Below, one piece after another: positions 8,757 to 19,008 of a stretch of 64,000 nucleotides of DNA. Position numbers and translations under genes: made by a program. This stretch comes from Thermomonas fusca DSM 15424 (GTDB lineage: Bacteria > Pseudomonadota > Gammaproteobacteria > Xanthomonadales > Xanthomonadaceae), in assembly GCF_000423885.1 (NCBI RefSeq), contig NZ_AUIV01000014.1, positions 53,670 to 117,669 on the forward strand. Direction: 5' to 3'. The notes under the pieces are model-generated. The model worked only from the letters and a program-made list of their open reading frames with translations. It did no database searches and was not told where the DNA came from. Every line of letters begins with the position of its first letter. Within the stretch, counting starts at the first letter, position 1.

Positions 8757-9812
8757 GTGTACGGACTGACCCGCCCGCTGCTGTTCGCCTTCGACGCCGA
8801 GCGCGCGCACGGCCTCGGCCTGGCCTCGCTGGAGGCGGCCTACCGCTGCGGCCTGTCTTCGCTGCTGGCGACGCCGCCCAAGCCGCTGCCAACCAAGGCG
8901 CTGGGGCTGACCTTTCCCAACCCGGTGGGCCTTGCCGCCGGGTTGGACAAGAACGGCGCGCATGTCGATGCGCTGCTGGCGCTGGGTTTCGGCTTCGTCG
9001 AAGTGGGCACGGTCACGCCGCTGCCGCAGCCCGGCAATCCGCGCCCGCGGATGTTCCGACTGCCGCAGCAGCAGGCGGTCATCAACCGCCTCGGCTTCAA
9101 CAACCAGGGCGTGGACGTGCTGGTGCGCAACGTCGAACGGGCGCAGCGCAAGACCGGTCTGCTGGGCATCAACATCGGCAAGAACAAGGACACCCCGAAC
9201 GAGGACGCAGTGGCCGACTACATGGTCTGCCTGCGCCGGGTGTACCCGCTGGCCGACTACGTGACGGTCAACATTTCCTCGCCCAATACCGCCGGCCTGC
9301 GCGAGCTGCAGGAAGAGCAGGCCCTGCGCAAGCTGGTCGGCACCCTGCGCGACGAGCAGGAAAAGCTGGCCGTGCGCCACGGCAAGCGGGTGCCGTTGCT
9401 GGTGAAGATCGCCCCCGACCTGTCTGAAAACGACATCGATGCCGCCGCCCGCGTGCTGGGCGACCTGGCGGTGGATGGCGTGATCGCCACCAACACCACG
9501 ATCTCGCGCGAAGGCGTCGAGGGGTCGCGCCACGCGCAGCAGGCCGGCGGCCTGTCCGGAGCGCCGCTGATGGGCCAGGCCACCACCGTGCTGCGAATGC
9601 TGCGCACGCGCCTGCCCGACACCATCCCGCTGATCGGCGTGGGTGGCATCCTGCATGGCGCCGACGCCGCCACCAAGCAGGCGGCCGGCGCACTGCTGGT
9701 GCAGACCTATACCGGCCTGGTCTACCGCGGCCCAGCGCTGATCGAGGAGTGCGTGGACGCGCTGCGTCGGCGCAAGGAAGCCCCCAGCCGCGGCACCCTG
9801 CCACCCGAATGA
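8757..9812 (+). CDS. pyrD: Dihydroorotate dehydrogenase (quinone), class 2
   Basis: A 351-residue FMN enzyme oxidising dihydroorotate to orotate at the inner membrane with quinone as acceptor (fourth step of pyrimidine synthesis). The catalytic base is one of the serines in NISSPNTAGL (about 174-175). FMN-binding motifs PVGLAAGLDKNG, VIATNTTISR and IGVGGI are present. The N-terminal helical extension (LTRPLLFAFDAERAHGLGL) is the membrane/quinone module that marks class 2. It begins with GTG at 8757. Its stop overlaps the murB start. Confidence 0.96.
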   Translation: MYGLTRPLLFAFDAERAHGLGLASLEAAYRCGLSSLLATPPKPLPTKALGLTFPNPVGLAAGLDKNGAHVDALLALGFGFVEVGTVTPLPQPGNPRPRMFRLPQQQAVINRLGFNNQGVDVLVRNVERAQRKTGLLGINIGKNKDTPNEDAVADYMVCLRRVYPLADYVTVNISSPNTAGLRELQEEQALRKLVGTLRDEQEKLAVRHGKRVPLLVKIAPDLSENDIDAAARVLGDLAVDGVIATNTTISREGVEGSRHAQQAGGLSGAPLMGQATTVLRMLRTRLPDTIPLIGVGGILHGADAATKQAAGALLVQTYTGLVYRGPALIEECVDALRRRKEAPSRGTLPPE

Positions 9813-10864
9813 ACGTCGCCCGCGGCAACGGCTATCGCATCGCCGAAAACGCCCGCCTTGACGCGCGCAACACCTTTGGCGTGCGCGCCACCGCGTCGAT
9901 GCTGGTGGAAGCCACCGACGCCGCGGCGCTGCCGGAGTTGTTCGGCTACGCGATGCTGCGCGACGCATCCACCCTGGTGCTGGGCGGCGGCAGCAACCTG
10001 CTGTTTGCCGGCGATCCGCGGGGTGCGGTGCTGACGCTGGACACTCGCCGCATCGATGTGATCGAAGACGACGGCACGCACGCCATCATCCGCGCCGATG
10101 CCGGCGTGATCTGGCACGACCTCGTGCTGTGGACGCTGGGCCACGGCCTGGCCGGGCTGGAAAATCTGGCGCTGATCCCCGGCACCGTGGGCGCGGCACC
10201 GATCCAGAACATCGGTGCCTATGGGGTGGAAGTGCGCGAACACGTGCACGCGGTGGAAGCCTTCGACCGCGACGGCGGCGGCTTCGTCCGACTGGCCGCG
10301 GCCGACTGCGCTTTCGCCTACCGCGACTCGCTGTTCAAGCATGTGCCCGACCGCTACGTAGTGAGCGCAGTGGAGTTCTCGCTGTCACGCACATTCCAGC
10401 CGCGGCTGGGTTATGCCGGCATCGAGGACGAGCTGCGCGCGATGGGTATCGACGGCAGCCCGCGCGCCGCGCAGGTGGCCGAGGCGGTGATCCGCATCCG
10501 CCGCCGCAAGCTGCCGGACCCGGCCGTGGTCGGCAATGCCGGCAGCTTCTTCAAGAACCCGATCGTGCCGGCCGCGCAGGCCGAAGCACTGCTGGCGGCG
10601 CATCCGGCGTTGCCGATGTTCCGCGGCGCGGACGCGGATTCGCGCAAGCTCTCCGCCGCCTGGTTGATCGACCAGTGCGGCTGGAAGGGCCATCGCGACG
10701 GCGACGCCGGTGTCTCCGCGGATCATGCGCTGGTGCTGGTCAACCACGGCCAGGCAAGCGGGTTGGAGCTGCTGGCGCTGGCGCGCAGGATCGCCGAATC
10801 CGTGCAGCTGCGCTTCGGGGTGGCGATCGAGCCGGAGCCACGGATCATCGGGGCGACCTGGTGA
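9809..10864 (+). CDS. murB: UDP-N-acetylenolpyruvoylglucosamine reductase
   Basis: A 351-residue FAD enzyme that reduces UDP-GlcNAc-enolpyruvate to UDP-MurNAc with NADPH in the cytoplasm. FAD-binding motifs include LGGGSNLLF and IPGTVGAAPIQNIGAYG. The catalytic Ser is in NAGSFFKNP (Ser246), and the C-terminal Glu is in IEPEPRIIG. The extra segment before the catalytic loop and the length match the E. coli type I enzyme. The ATG at 9809 overlaps the pyrD stop (ATGA), and its own stop overlaps the next gene (GTGA). Confidence 0.96.
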   Translation: MNVARGNGYRIAENARLDARNTFGVRATASMLVEATDAAALPELFGYAMLRDASTLVLGGGSNLLFAGDPRGAVLTLDTRRIDVIEDDGTHAIIRADAGVIWHDLVLWTLGHGLAGLENLALIPGTVGAAPIQNIGAYGVEVREHVHAVEAFDRDGGGFVRLAAADCAFAYRDSLFKHVPDRYVVSAVEFSLSRTFQPRLGYAGIEDELRAMGIDGSPRAAQVAEAVIRIRRRKLPDPAVVGNAGSFFKNPIVPAAQAEALLAAHPALPMFRGADADSRKLSAAWLIDQCGWKGHRDGDAGVSADHALVLVNHGQASGLELLALARRIAESVQLRFGVAIEPEPRIIGATW

Positions 10865-11802
10865 CGGCACCACGCAACACCCACGCGCGCGCCGCCCTGC
10901 TGATGCTGGGCAGCACGCTGGGGTTCGGCCTGATGGCGATCTTCATCCGGCTGGCCTCGAAGACCATCCCGACCTGGGAAGTGGCGTTCTTCCGCAACAG
11001 CTTCGGCTTCCTCACCCTGCTGCCGCTGCTGGTGCTGCCGGCGCTGCGCCAGCCGCGGCCGGCCGCCGCGTTCGCCGCCAGCGTGCGCACCGACCAGCTG
11101 CCGCGCTACGTGGTGCGCACCGCGATCGGCATCGCCAGCATGTTCTGCGGGTTCTGGGCGATCGCCCACCTGCCGCTGGCGCAGGCGGTCTCGCTGGCGT
11201 ATTCGTCGCCGATCTTCGTCACCATCGCCGCCATCCTGATGCTGGGCGAGCGCGTGCGGGCGCGCCGCTGGACCGCGGTGGCGCTGGGTTTCCTCGGCGT
11301 GCTGGTGATCGTGCGGCCGTGGTCGCATGCGTTCAGCATGGGCTCGTTGGTGGCGGTGTCGGCGGCGGTGCTGAGCGCGCTGGTGGCGATCCAGATCAAG
11401 CAGCTCTCGCAGGTGGACAAGGCCGACACCATCGTGTTCTGGACCTATGCGCTGTGGGTGCCGATGTCGCTGCTGCCGGCGCTGTTCGTCTGGGTCTGGC
11501 CCAGCGGCATCACCTGGCTGTGGCTGGTTGCCACCGGGCTGATGGGCACGGTCGGCCAACTGCTGTGGACGCGCGCGCTGAAGCTGGGCGACGTGTCCGC
11601 GCTGACCCCGATCAGCTTCATGCAGCTGCCGGTGGTCACCCTTGCCGGCTGGGTGCTGTTCGACGAGGCGCTGGACGCCCCCACCCTGCTGGGCGCCGGC
11701 ATCATCCTCGGCTCCACCTTCTACATCGCCCACCGCGAGGCCAAGCTTGCGCGCCAGCAGCGCAGCAATGCCCCCAGCGAGGCGGTGGAGCCCGGCAACT
11801 AG
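10861..11802 (+). CDS. EamA/DMT superfamily transporter
   Basis: A 313-residue inner-membrane protein with about ten hydrophobic segments arranged as two EamA repeats (about 10-140 and 150-290). Family features include FIRLASK and EVAFFRNSFGF in the first repeat, and GERVRARRWTAVALGFLGVL at the repeat junction. It starts with GTG overlapping the murB stop, so it is translated with pyrD and murB. Members export or import small metabolites; no substrate can be read from the sequence, and the operon partners do not settle it. Confidence 0.85.
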   Translation: MTAPRNTHARAALLMLGSTLGFGLMAIFIRLASKTIPTWEVAFFRNSFGFLTLLPLLVLPALRQPRPAAAFAASVRTDQLPRYVVRTAIGIASMFCGFWAIAHLPLAQAVSLAYSSPIFVTIAAILMLGERVRARRWTAVALGFLGVLVIVRPWSHAFSMGSLVAVSAAVLSALVAIQIKQLSQVDKADTIVFWTYALWVPMSLLPALFVWVWPSGITWLWLVATGLMGTVGQLLWTRALKLGDVSALTPISFMQLPVVTLAGWVLFDEALDAPTLLGAGIILGSTFYIAHREAKLARQQRSNAPSEAVEPGN

Positions 11803-11880
11803 CGGACCGTGCATTCCGGCACGGGTGAGCGCCGGCGCGGGGTGCTATTTCTTCAGGGTCTCCCTGCCGGATGAACCGCG

Positions 11881-12447
11881 ATGCGCCCTGCCCTGCTGCT
11901 CCTGCTCGCCGCGCTGGCCGTGCCGGCCTCCGCCCAGAACGCCGCGACCGCCACCGCGCCGCCCGCACAACCGGTGAATTTCACCGTGCCCGCCGCGGCG
12001 GCGCAGGACGTCGCCAGCATCGATGCCATCATCAAGACGCTGTATGCGGTGATCTCCGGGCCGGTGGGCCAGGCCCGCGACTGGAACCGGCTGCGGTCGC
12101 TGTTCGTGCCCGATGCCAAGATGATGCCGGTCGGCGTGCGCGCCGATGGCGGTGCCGGCATGCGCCTGCTGCGGGTCAATGACTACGTGGCGCTGTCCGG
12201 CCCGATGCTGGTCGAACGGGGCTTCCGCGAAACCGAGCTGGCGCGCCGCACCGAACAGTTCGGCCACATCGCCCACGTGTTCAGCACCTACGAGGGCAAG
12301 GTCGAGGGCGGCGCGGCGCCGATGCGTGGCATCAACAGCATCCAGCTGATGCACGACGGCCAGCGCTGGTGGATCGTTTCGCTGATGTGGGAAGCGGAGA
12401 ACCCGAAGCTGGCACTGCCCGCGCAGTACCTGCCAGGGGCGCGCTGA
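11881..12447 (+). CDS. Secreted protein with an NTF2/SnoaL-like fold (function unknown)
   Basis: A 188-residue protein with a cleavable-looking signal peptide (LLLLLAALAVPASAQ, cleavage near residue 19), so probably periplasmic. The mature part reads like an NTF2-like cone: an N-terminal helix (SIDAIIKTLYAVISGP), RDWNRLRSLFVPDAKM, and late strands ending INSIQLMHDGQRWWIVSLMW. This resembles DUF4440/SnoaL-type proteins. It is separated by 78 nt from the transporter upstream and converges with the kinase gene downstream. No catalytic residues can be named, so the fold assignment is tentative. Confidence 0.65.
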   Translation: MRPALLLLLAALAVPASAQNAATATAPPAQPVNFTVPAAAAQDVASIDAIIKTLYAVISGPVGQARDWNRLRSLFVPDAKMMPVGVRADGGAGMRLLRVNDYVALSGPMLVERGFRETELARRTEQFGHIAHVFSTYEGKVEGGAAPMRGINSIQLMHDGQRWWIVSLMWEAENPKLALPAQYLPGAR

Positions 12448-12456
12448 GCAACGTCG

Positions 12457-15177
12457 TCAGCGCACTGCCTGCCGCGCCTCTTCGCGCTCGGTGTCGATGA
12501 TGTCCTGGCGCTTGGCCAGCCGTGCCTCGTCCAGGGTCTTCGGATCCGCCCGCAGCAGCGGTTCGACGTAGCGCGCACGCAGTTCGCCAGCCGCGCCGGC
12601 CTGCCCGCGCTTGCGCAGCAGGCCTTCCAGTTGCCACGCGGCATCGATGGTGCGGGCATCCTCCGGCCCCAACGCCACGTCGGCCAGGGCCAGGAACTCT
12701 CGATAGCTGGCGATGGCGAGTTCGGACTGCCCCACTTCGTCCGCGGCCTGGGCGCGGATGATGTAGCCCATCAACAACTCGCGATGCCGCTCCCCCAGCA
12801 CCTGCCGGGCGGTCGGCAGGTAGCGTTCGAGCTGCGCCAGCGCGTCCTGCGCACGCCCGGCCTGGTACAGGGTGGCGGCGCGGTTGAGCTGGATGACCAT
12901 GGTGTCCGGGTGCGACGGGCCCAGCAGGCGCATCCGCGCGTCGGCCACCTGCTCCTGCAGCGGGATCGCCCGCGCGAAGTCGCCGGAGCGGGCGTAGACG
13001 CTGGACAGGTTGAGCAAGCCGCGCAGCGTCTGCGGATGGTTGGCGCCCATTACCCGGATGCGCGCGTCGACCACCGCCTGCGCGATGGGCAGCGCCTGCG
13101 CGTTGTCGCCACTGTCGCTGAGCATGTTGGCGAGATTGCCCAGCTCGCCCAGCGTGGACGGATGCTCGGCCCCGAGGCGACGGGTCTGGATCGCCGCCAG
13201 CTCGCGCTGCATCGCCACCGCACCAGCCTTGTCGCCGGTCATGATGCGCATGATCGCGAGGTTGTGCTGGGCACCGAGGGTATCGGCATGGTCCTTGCCC
13301 AGGGTGGCGGCGCGGATCGCCACCACCGTTTCCAGCAGCTTGCGCCCTGCATCCGGCTCGCCCATCCGCCCCAGCAGCGTTGCCAAGCTGTTGGTGACTT
13401 CGGTCGTGGCCGCGTCCCGTTCGCCCCGCAGGCGGATCGCATCGGCGCGCAACGCCTCCAGCAGCGCGCGCGCGCGCGGGCGATCGCCCAGCGCGGCGAT
13501 GGCATCGGCCTGGTCAAGCCGCAGCTTGATCCACAGCGGATCCTCGGCCGGCAGCGACGCCGCATCGCGCAATGCGGTGTCCGCCAGTGCCAACCCCTCC
13601 TTCGTGCGGGCAGCCTCCAGTAGCGCCCGGACTTGGGCTTGGCGTGCCTTGAGGGTTTGCGGCGCCGAGGCGCCCAGCGCCTTGGTGCGGTAGTCGGCCA
13701 CCTGCGCGAACCCTGCCGCGGCTTCGGCCGGCAGTCCCAGTGCCAGGCGCACCCGCGCCACCGATTCGCCCAGGTCGGCGGCCAGCGCCGGATCATTGGC
13801 GAAGTCGTGTTCGATGGCGCGCTCGGCGTTGGCCAGGATGCTGCGGTCGATCACCGAACGTGCGACATCCGGCGTGCTGGTGCGCGCCAGGCCGCGCTCG
13901 AACGCCGGCACGTCCCCGCCCGCCTGGCGGGCGACCTGCGTGCGCAGATCGCGGCCGATATCCACACCCATCGCTTCGATGTCGATCCCCTCCAGCATCG
14001 ACTGCTGGAACGCCGCCACCCTTTCCAGCTGCGCATTGCGCTGCTCGGCAATGGCGCGCTGGGCGCGGGCCTGCAACAGGCCGTAGACCGACAGCGCCAG
14101 CCCGCCGACCAGCGCCAGCACCACCGCAGTGGCGGCGATGATGCCGGTGCGGTGGCGCTGCGCGAACTTGCGCCAGATGTAGCCGCGGCCGTGCGGCGCC
14201 GCCTGCAGCGGCTGGCCGTCGAGGAAACGTTGCAGGTCTTCAGCCAGGGCGGCCGCGGACGGGTAGCGCTCGCTGCGTTCGAAACGCATTGCCTTCGCAA
14301 CCACCCAGTCCAGCTCGTTGCGCAGCACCCGGCGCATCCGCGGCAGCGGCTCCTGGCGTGCCTGCGCGATGCGCCCCGCATCGGCCGGCGAAAGCGTGGA
14401 CAGCTGCTCCGACGGCAGCCGCAGCGAATGCGCGCCGCTGGCCGCGGTCTCGCCGTTGGCATTCGGCCGTTGGCCCGTCAGCAGTTCGCAGAGCACCACC
14501 CCCAGCGCATACACGTCGCTTCGGGTATCGACCAGCGCCTGGTCGCCGCCGGCCTGCTCCGGGCTCATGTAATCCGGCGTACCGGCTGCCTCGCCATCCT
14601 GCCCTTGCGAGCTGGCGGTGGCGATGCCGAAATCGATGATCTTCGGCAGCGGCCTGCCGTCCACCTCGTCCACCAGCAGGTTGCCCGGCTTGAGGTCTCG
14701 ATGGATCACGCCTTTCTGGTGCGCGTGCTGCACGCCTTCGCAGACGCGCACGAACAGGGCGATGCGCTCGCGCAGCGACAGCGCGTGCTGGTCGCAATAG
14801 GTGGTGATCGGACTGCCGGCGATGAATTCCATCGCGAAATACGGATGGCCATCGGCGGTGGTGCCGGCATCGTATATCTGGGCGATGGCCGGGTGCCGCA
14901 TCCGTGCCAGCAGCTGCCGCTCGACTTCGAAATAGGCCACCCGCCGCGCGTCCATCCGCTGCGCACGCAGCAGCTTGAGCGCCACCGTGCGGCGCACAGG
15001 CTGCAGCTGTTCGGCACGATAGACATCGCCCATGCCGCCGCGCCCGAGCAGCGATTCGACGCGGTAATGGCCCAGCTGCACCCCTGCGGCCAGCGCTTCA
15101 CCCGCAGGCACCGCTGCGCTCGGCGTGGCTTCCAGCAACTGCGTGCGTTCCGGATCGTCCGGCGTGTCCTGCGTCAT
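12457..15177 (-). CDS. Transmembrane Ser/Thr protein kinase with C-terminal TPR-like repeats
   Basis: A 906-residue protein. The Hanks-type kinase domain (about 38-325) has the glycine loop GRGGMGDVY, VALK (Lys68), HRDLKPGN (Asp161), DFG (Asp182) and GTPDYMSPEQA, so it looks catalytically competent. A single membrane segment (about 345-367) follows the kinase. The remainder contains several helical repeats of the TPR/Kinesin-light-chain type, for example GDKAGAVAMQRELAAIQ and SGDNAQALPIAQAV. I chose the ATG at 15177 because GGGGAG lies about 10 nt upstream; upstream codons in the same frame lack a ribosome site. It is divergent from the FHA-GGDEF gene with a 91-nt shared promoter region, suggesting related signalling roles. 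Confidence 0.9.
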   Translation of the reverse strand: MTQDTPDDPERTQLLEATPSAAVPAGEALAAGVQLGHYRVESLLGRGGMGDVYRAEQLQPVRRTVALKLLRAQRMDARRVAYFEVERQLLARMRHPAIAQIYDAGTTADGHPYFAMEFIAGSPITTYCDQHALSLRERIALFVRVCEGVQHAHQKGVIHRDLKPGNLLVDEVDGRPLPKIIDFGIATASSQGQDGEAAGTPDYMSPEQAGGDQALVDTRSDVYALGVVLCELLTGQRPNANGETAASGAHSLRLPSEQLSTLSPADAGRIAQARQEPLPRMRRVLRNELDWVVAKAMRFERSERYPSAAALAEDLQRFLDGQPLQAAPHGRGYIWRKFAQRHRTGIIAATAVVLALVGGLALSVYGLLQARAQRAIAEQRNAQLERVAAFQQSMLEGIDIEAMGVDIGRDLRTQVARQAGGDVPAFERGLARTSTPDVARSVIDRSILANAERAIEHDFANDPALAADLGESVARVRLALGLPAEAAAGFAQVADYRTKALGASAPQTLKARQAQVRALLEAARTKEGLALADTALRDAASLPAEDPLWIKLRLDQADAIAALGDRPRARALLEALRADAIRLRGERDAATTEVTNSLATLLGRMGEPDAGRKLLETVVAIRAATLGKDHADTLGAQHNLAIMRIMTGDKAGAVAMQRELAAIQTRRLGAEHPSTLGELGNLANMLSDSGDNAQALPIAQAVVDARIRVMGANHPQTLRGLLNLSSVYARSGDFARAIPLQEQVADARMRLLGPSHPDTMVIQLNRAATLYQAGRAQDALAQLERYLPTARQVLGERHRELLMGYIIRAQAADEVGQSELAIASYREFLALADVALGPEDARTIDAAWQLEGLLRKRGQAGAAGELRARYVEPLLRADPKTLDEARLAKRQDIIDTEREEARQAVR

Positions 15178-15268
15178 TGGCACTCTCCCCTGCCGAGCAA
15201 TTCTAGCCGCCTGCTGGCCTTGCCCCGCGCTGACGTTAAACTCGCGGGTCAGCCAGCTCCACACTGCC

Positions 15269-16171
15269 ATGACCACGACGGACACCGGCTCGCACGACAC
15301 CACCCAGCGCACGCTGTTCAGCGAGGGCCCGCTGCGCCCTGCGCCGCGGCCGGCTTGCGTGGTGGTGATTCACGGCGAGGGGCTGGGCCGGCGTGCCGAC
15401 ATCCATGAAGCGCCGGTGCTGATCGGCCGCTCGCCCGAGGCCGACTTGTCGCTGCAGCACAAGAGCGTCTCGCGCCAGCACTGCCGGATCTGGCGCGACG
15501 GCGATATCTGCCGCATCCAGGACCTGGACGCCACCAATACCACCTGCGTCAACGACGCCAGTCTCCGCGCGGAAACCGTGCTCGCCGATGGCGACCGCAT
15601 CACCGTGGGCGAAAGCATCCTCAAGTTCATCGCCCAGGACAGCGTGGAAGCGCGCTACCACGAGGAGATCTACCAGCTGGCGGTGAACGACCCGCTGACC
15701 GATCTCTACAACCGCCGCCACTTCTGCGAGATGGTCGACAAGGAGATCGGCCGCGCCGTGCGCCACGGCCGCCCGCTGGCGCTGTGCATCATCGATGTCG
15801 ACCTGTTCAAGCCCGTCAACGACCGTTATGGGCACATCAGCGGCGACGAGGTGCTGCGGCGAATGGGCGCGCTGGTGCAGGCGCATGCCCGCGGCGACGA
15901 CGTGGCCGCGCGCATCGGCGGCGAGGAATTCGCCCTGCTGCTGCCCGAATGCGCGCTCGACGATGCGGTCGCACTGGCGGAACGGTTACGCGCCGCGGTA
16001 GCGGATGAGGTTTTCGCGCCCGGGGGCGAGCCGCAGCAGATCACCATCAGCATCGGCATTGCCGGGCTCGCCCCAGGCCGCGACGGCCGCAGCACGCTCA
16101 TGACTGCAGCCGACGTCGCCCTGTACCGGGCCAAGAGCGAAGGCCGCAACTGCGTGCGGATCGAAGCCTGA
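15269..16171 (+). CDS. FHA domain-GGDEF diguanylate cyclase
   Basis: A 300-residue cytoplasmic protein. The N-terminal FHA domain (about 50-115) has IGRSPEADLSL and SVSRQHCRI, the residues that bind phosphothreonine. The C-terminal GGDEF domain has an intact active-site motif GGEEF (217-221) and an inhibitory I-site RGDD (208-211), five residues upstream. It should therefore make c-di-GMP from GTP, with product feedback. I chose the ATG at 15269 (MTTTDTG) because it directly precedes the conserved part; the frame extends further upstream into the promoter of the divergent kinase. The kinase next door is an obvious candidate source of the phospho-signal (inference). Confidence 0.92.
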   Translation: MTTTDTGSHDTTQRTLFSEGPLRPAPRPACVVVIHGEGLGRRADIHEAPVLIGRSPEADLSLQHKSVSRQHCRIWRDGDICRIQDLDATNTTCVNDASLRAETVLADGDRITVGESILKFIAQDSVEARYHEEIYQLAVNDPLTDLYNRRHFCEMVDKEIGRAVRHGRPLALCIIDVDLFKPVNDRYGHISGDEVLRRMGALVQAHARGDDVAARIGGEEFALLLPECALDDAVALAERLRAAVADEVFAPGGEPQQITISIGIAGLAPGRDGRSTLMTAADVALYRAKSEGRNCVRIEA

Positions 16172-16186
16172 CCGGACACGGACGGG

Positions 16187-17440
<1,254 letters not shown>

Positions 17441-17473
17441 GCGGGCATTTTAGCGACTGCGACGCACTTCCAT

Positions 17474-17502
17474 GCACGGCTTGGCTGCGGGGCAAGCCGT
17501 GC
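17474..17502. repeat. Perfect 10-bp inverted repeat between ispG and xseA
   Basis: GCACGGCTTG (17474-17483) and CAAGCCGTGC (17493-17502) are perfect inverted copies separated by 9 nt, in the 118-nt divergent intergenic region. It could be a regulator site or a hairpin in the 5' leader of either gene. There is no T-run, so a terminator is unlikely. Confidence 0.6.
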
Positions 17503-17558
17503 AGCGACAAACCGCGTAGTGCCCACCGCGAAATAACGCATTTCGCTACGATGCCCCC

Positions 17559-18968
17559 ATGCAACGCGACGCCAACATCCTCACCCCCAGCCAGCTGAAC
17601 ACGCTGGCGCGCGACCTGCTGGAAGGCAGCTTTCCCAGCGTCGTGGTGGAGGGCGAGATCGGCAACCTCGCGCGGCCGTCGTCGGGCCACCTGTATTTCA
17701 CCCTCAAGGACGGGCGTGCGCAGGTGCGCTGCGCGCTGTTCAAGCCCAAGAGCCAGTGGCTGAGCTTCATCCCGCGCGAAGGCCTGAAGGTGCTGGCGCG
17801 CGGGCGGCTGACCCTGTACGAGGCGCGCGGCGACTACCAGCTGGTGCTGGACGGGATGGAGGACGCCGGTGAAGGCGCACTGCGGCGGGCCTTGGAGGAA
17901 CTGAAGGCGCGGCTGCAGGCGGAAGGACTGTTCGATGCCGCCCGCAAGCGCGCCCTGCCCGCCTTCCCGCGCCGGATCGCGGTGCTCACATCGCCGTCCG
18001 GCGCGGTGATCCGCGACATCGCCAGCGTGCTGCGTCGGCGCTTTCCGCTGCTGGACGTCGAGCTGCTGCCGGTGCCGGTGCAGGGCGAAGGTGCCGCCGC
18101 GCGCATCCGCGGCATGCTGCAGCGTGCCGATGCCAGCGGCCGTTTCGATGTCATCGTGCTGGCCCGCGGCGGCGGCTCGCTGGAGGACCTGTGGGCCTTC
18201 AACGACGAGCTGCTGGCGCGCGCGATCGCCGACTGCACGACGCCGGTGGTCTCGGCGATTGGCCACGAAACCGATTTTTCCCTGAGCGACTTCGCCGCCG
18301 ACCTGCGCGCACCCACGCCCTCGGCGGCGGCGGAACTGCTGGTGCCCGACGCCGCCGGCCTGTCGGTGCGACTGGCCGTCCTGCAGCGACAGTTGCGGGC
18401 GCAGCAGGCCAACGCCCTGCGGCAAGGCATGCAGCGGGCGGACCGCGCGCTCCTGCGGCTGCAGGCGCAGCGTCCGCAGGCGCGGCTGGAAGCGTTCGCG
18501 CGCCGCGCCACCCAGGCACGGCAGCGCCTGCACAACGCCATGCAGCGGCGGCTGGAACGCCAGCGCGCCGTGCTGCGCCACGCCGACGCGGCACTGCGCG
18601 CGCAGCATCCGCAGCGCCGGCTGGAACGGTTGCGGCAGCGGCTGGCGGAACTGCGGCCACGCCCGCGTGCGCTGCTCTCCCGCCAACTGCAAGCTCTGCA
18701 GCTGCAGCTGCAATCGCTGCAACACCGCCCGCGTGCGCTGCTGGTGCAGCGCCTGCAGCACGATGCGGTGCACCTGCGCGGGCTGGCGCGTTCGCTGCAC
18801 GCAATCAGCCCGCTGGCCACGGTGGCGCGTGGCTACAGCATCCTGCAGCGCGAGGACGGCCAGGTGGTGCGCAGCATCGACGAGGTAGCCGCGGGCGACC
18901 GGCTGCGCGCGCGCGTGCACGACGGCGAGCTGGCGGTGCGGGTGGAGACCGCAATCCCGTCCCGCTGA
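17559..18968 (+). CDS. xseA: Exodeoxyribonuclease VII large subunit
   Basis: A 469-residue protein. The N-terminal OB-fold (about 1-105) contains VVEGEIGNLARPSSGHLYF. The catalytic core follows with FPRRIAVLTSPSGAVIRDI, VLARGGGSLEDLWAFND and SAIGHETDFSLSDFAADLRAPTPSAAAE, all typical of XseA. A long basic coiled-coil region runs from about 265 to 410, ending with SPLATVARGYSILQ. The enzyme degrades single-stranded DNA in both directions with the small subunit XseB, which is not encoded next to it here. Confidence 0.96.
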   Translation: MQRDANILTPSQLNTLARDLLEGSFPSVVVEGEIGNLARPSSGHLYFTLKDGRAQVRCALFKPKSQWLSFIPREGLKVLARGRLTLYEARGDYQLVLDGMEDAGEGALRRALEELKARLQAEGLFDAARKRALPAFPRRIAVLTSPSGAVIRDIASVLRRRFPLLDVELLPVPVQGEGAAARIRGMLQRADASGRFDVIVLARGGGSLEDLWAFNDELLARAIADCTTPVVSAIGHETDFSLSDFAADLRAPTPSAAAELLVPDAAGLSVRLAVLQRQLRAQQANALRQGMQRADRALLRLQAQRPQARLEAFARRATQARQRLHNAMQRRLERQRAVLRHADAALRAQHPQRRLERLRQRLAELRPRPRALLSRQLQALQLQLQSLQHRPRALLVQRLQHDAVHLRGLARSLHAISPLATVARGYSILQREDGQVVRSIDEVAAGDRLRARVHDGELAVRVETAIPSR

Positions 18969-19008
18969 GGCGGCACGCCGGCGCCCCGGCGCGGTGCGGG
19001 CGAAATCG

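Noticed and set aside
17441..17558. Terminator at the 10-bp inverted repeat between ispG and xseA
   Set aside because: The two genes diverge from this region, so no transcript needs ending here, and no T-run follows on either strand.
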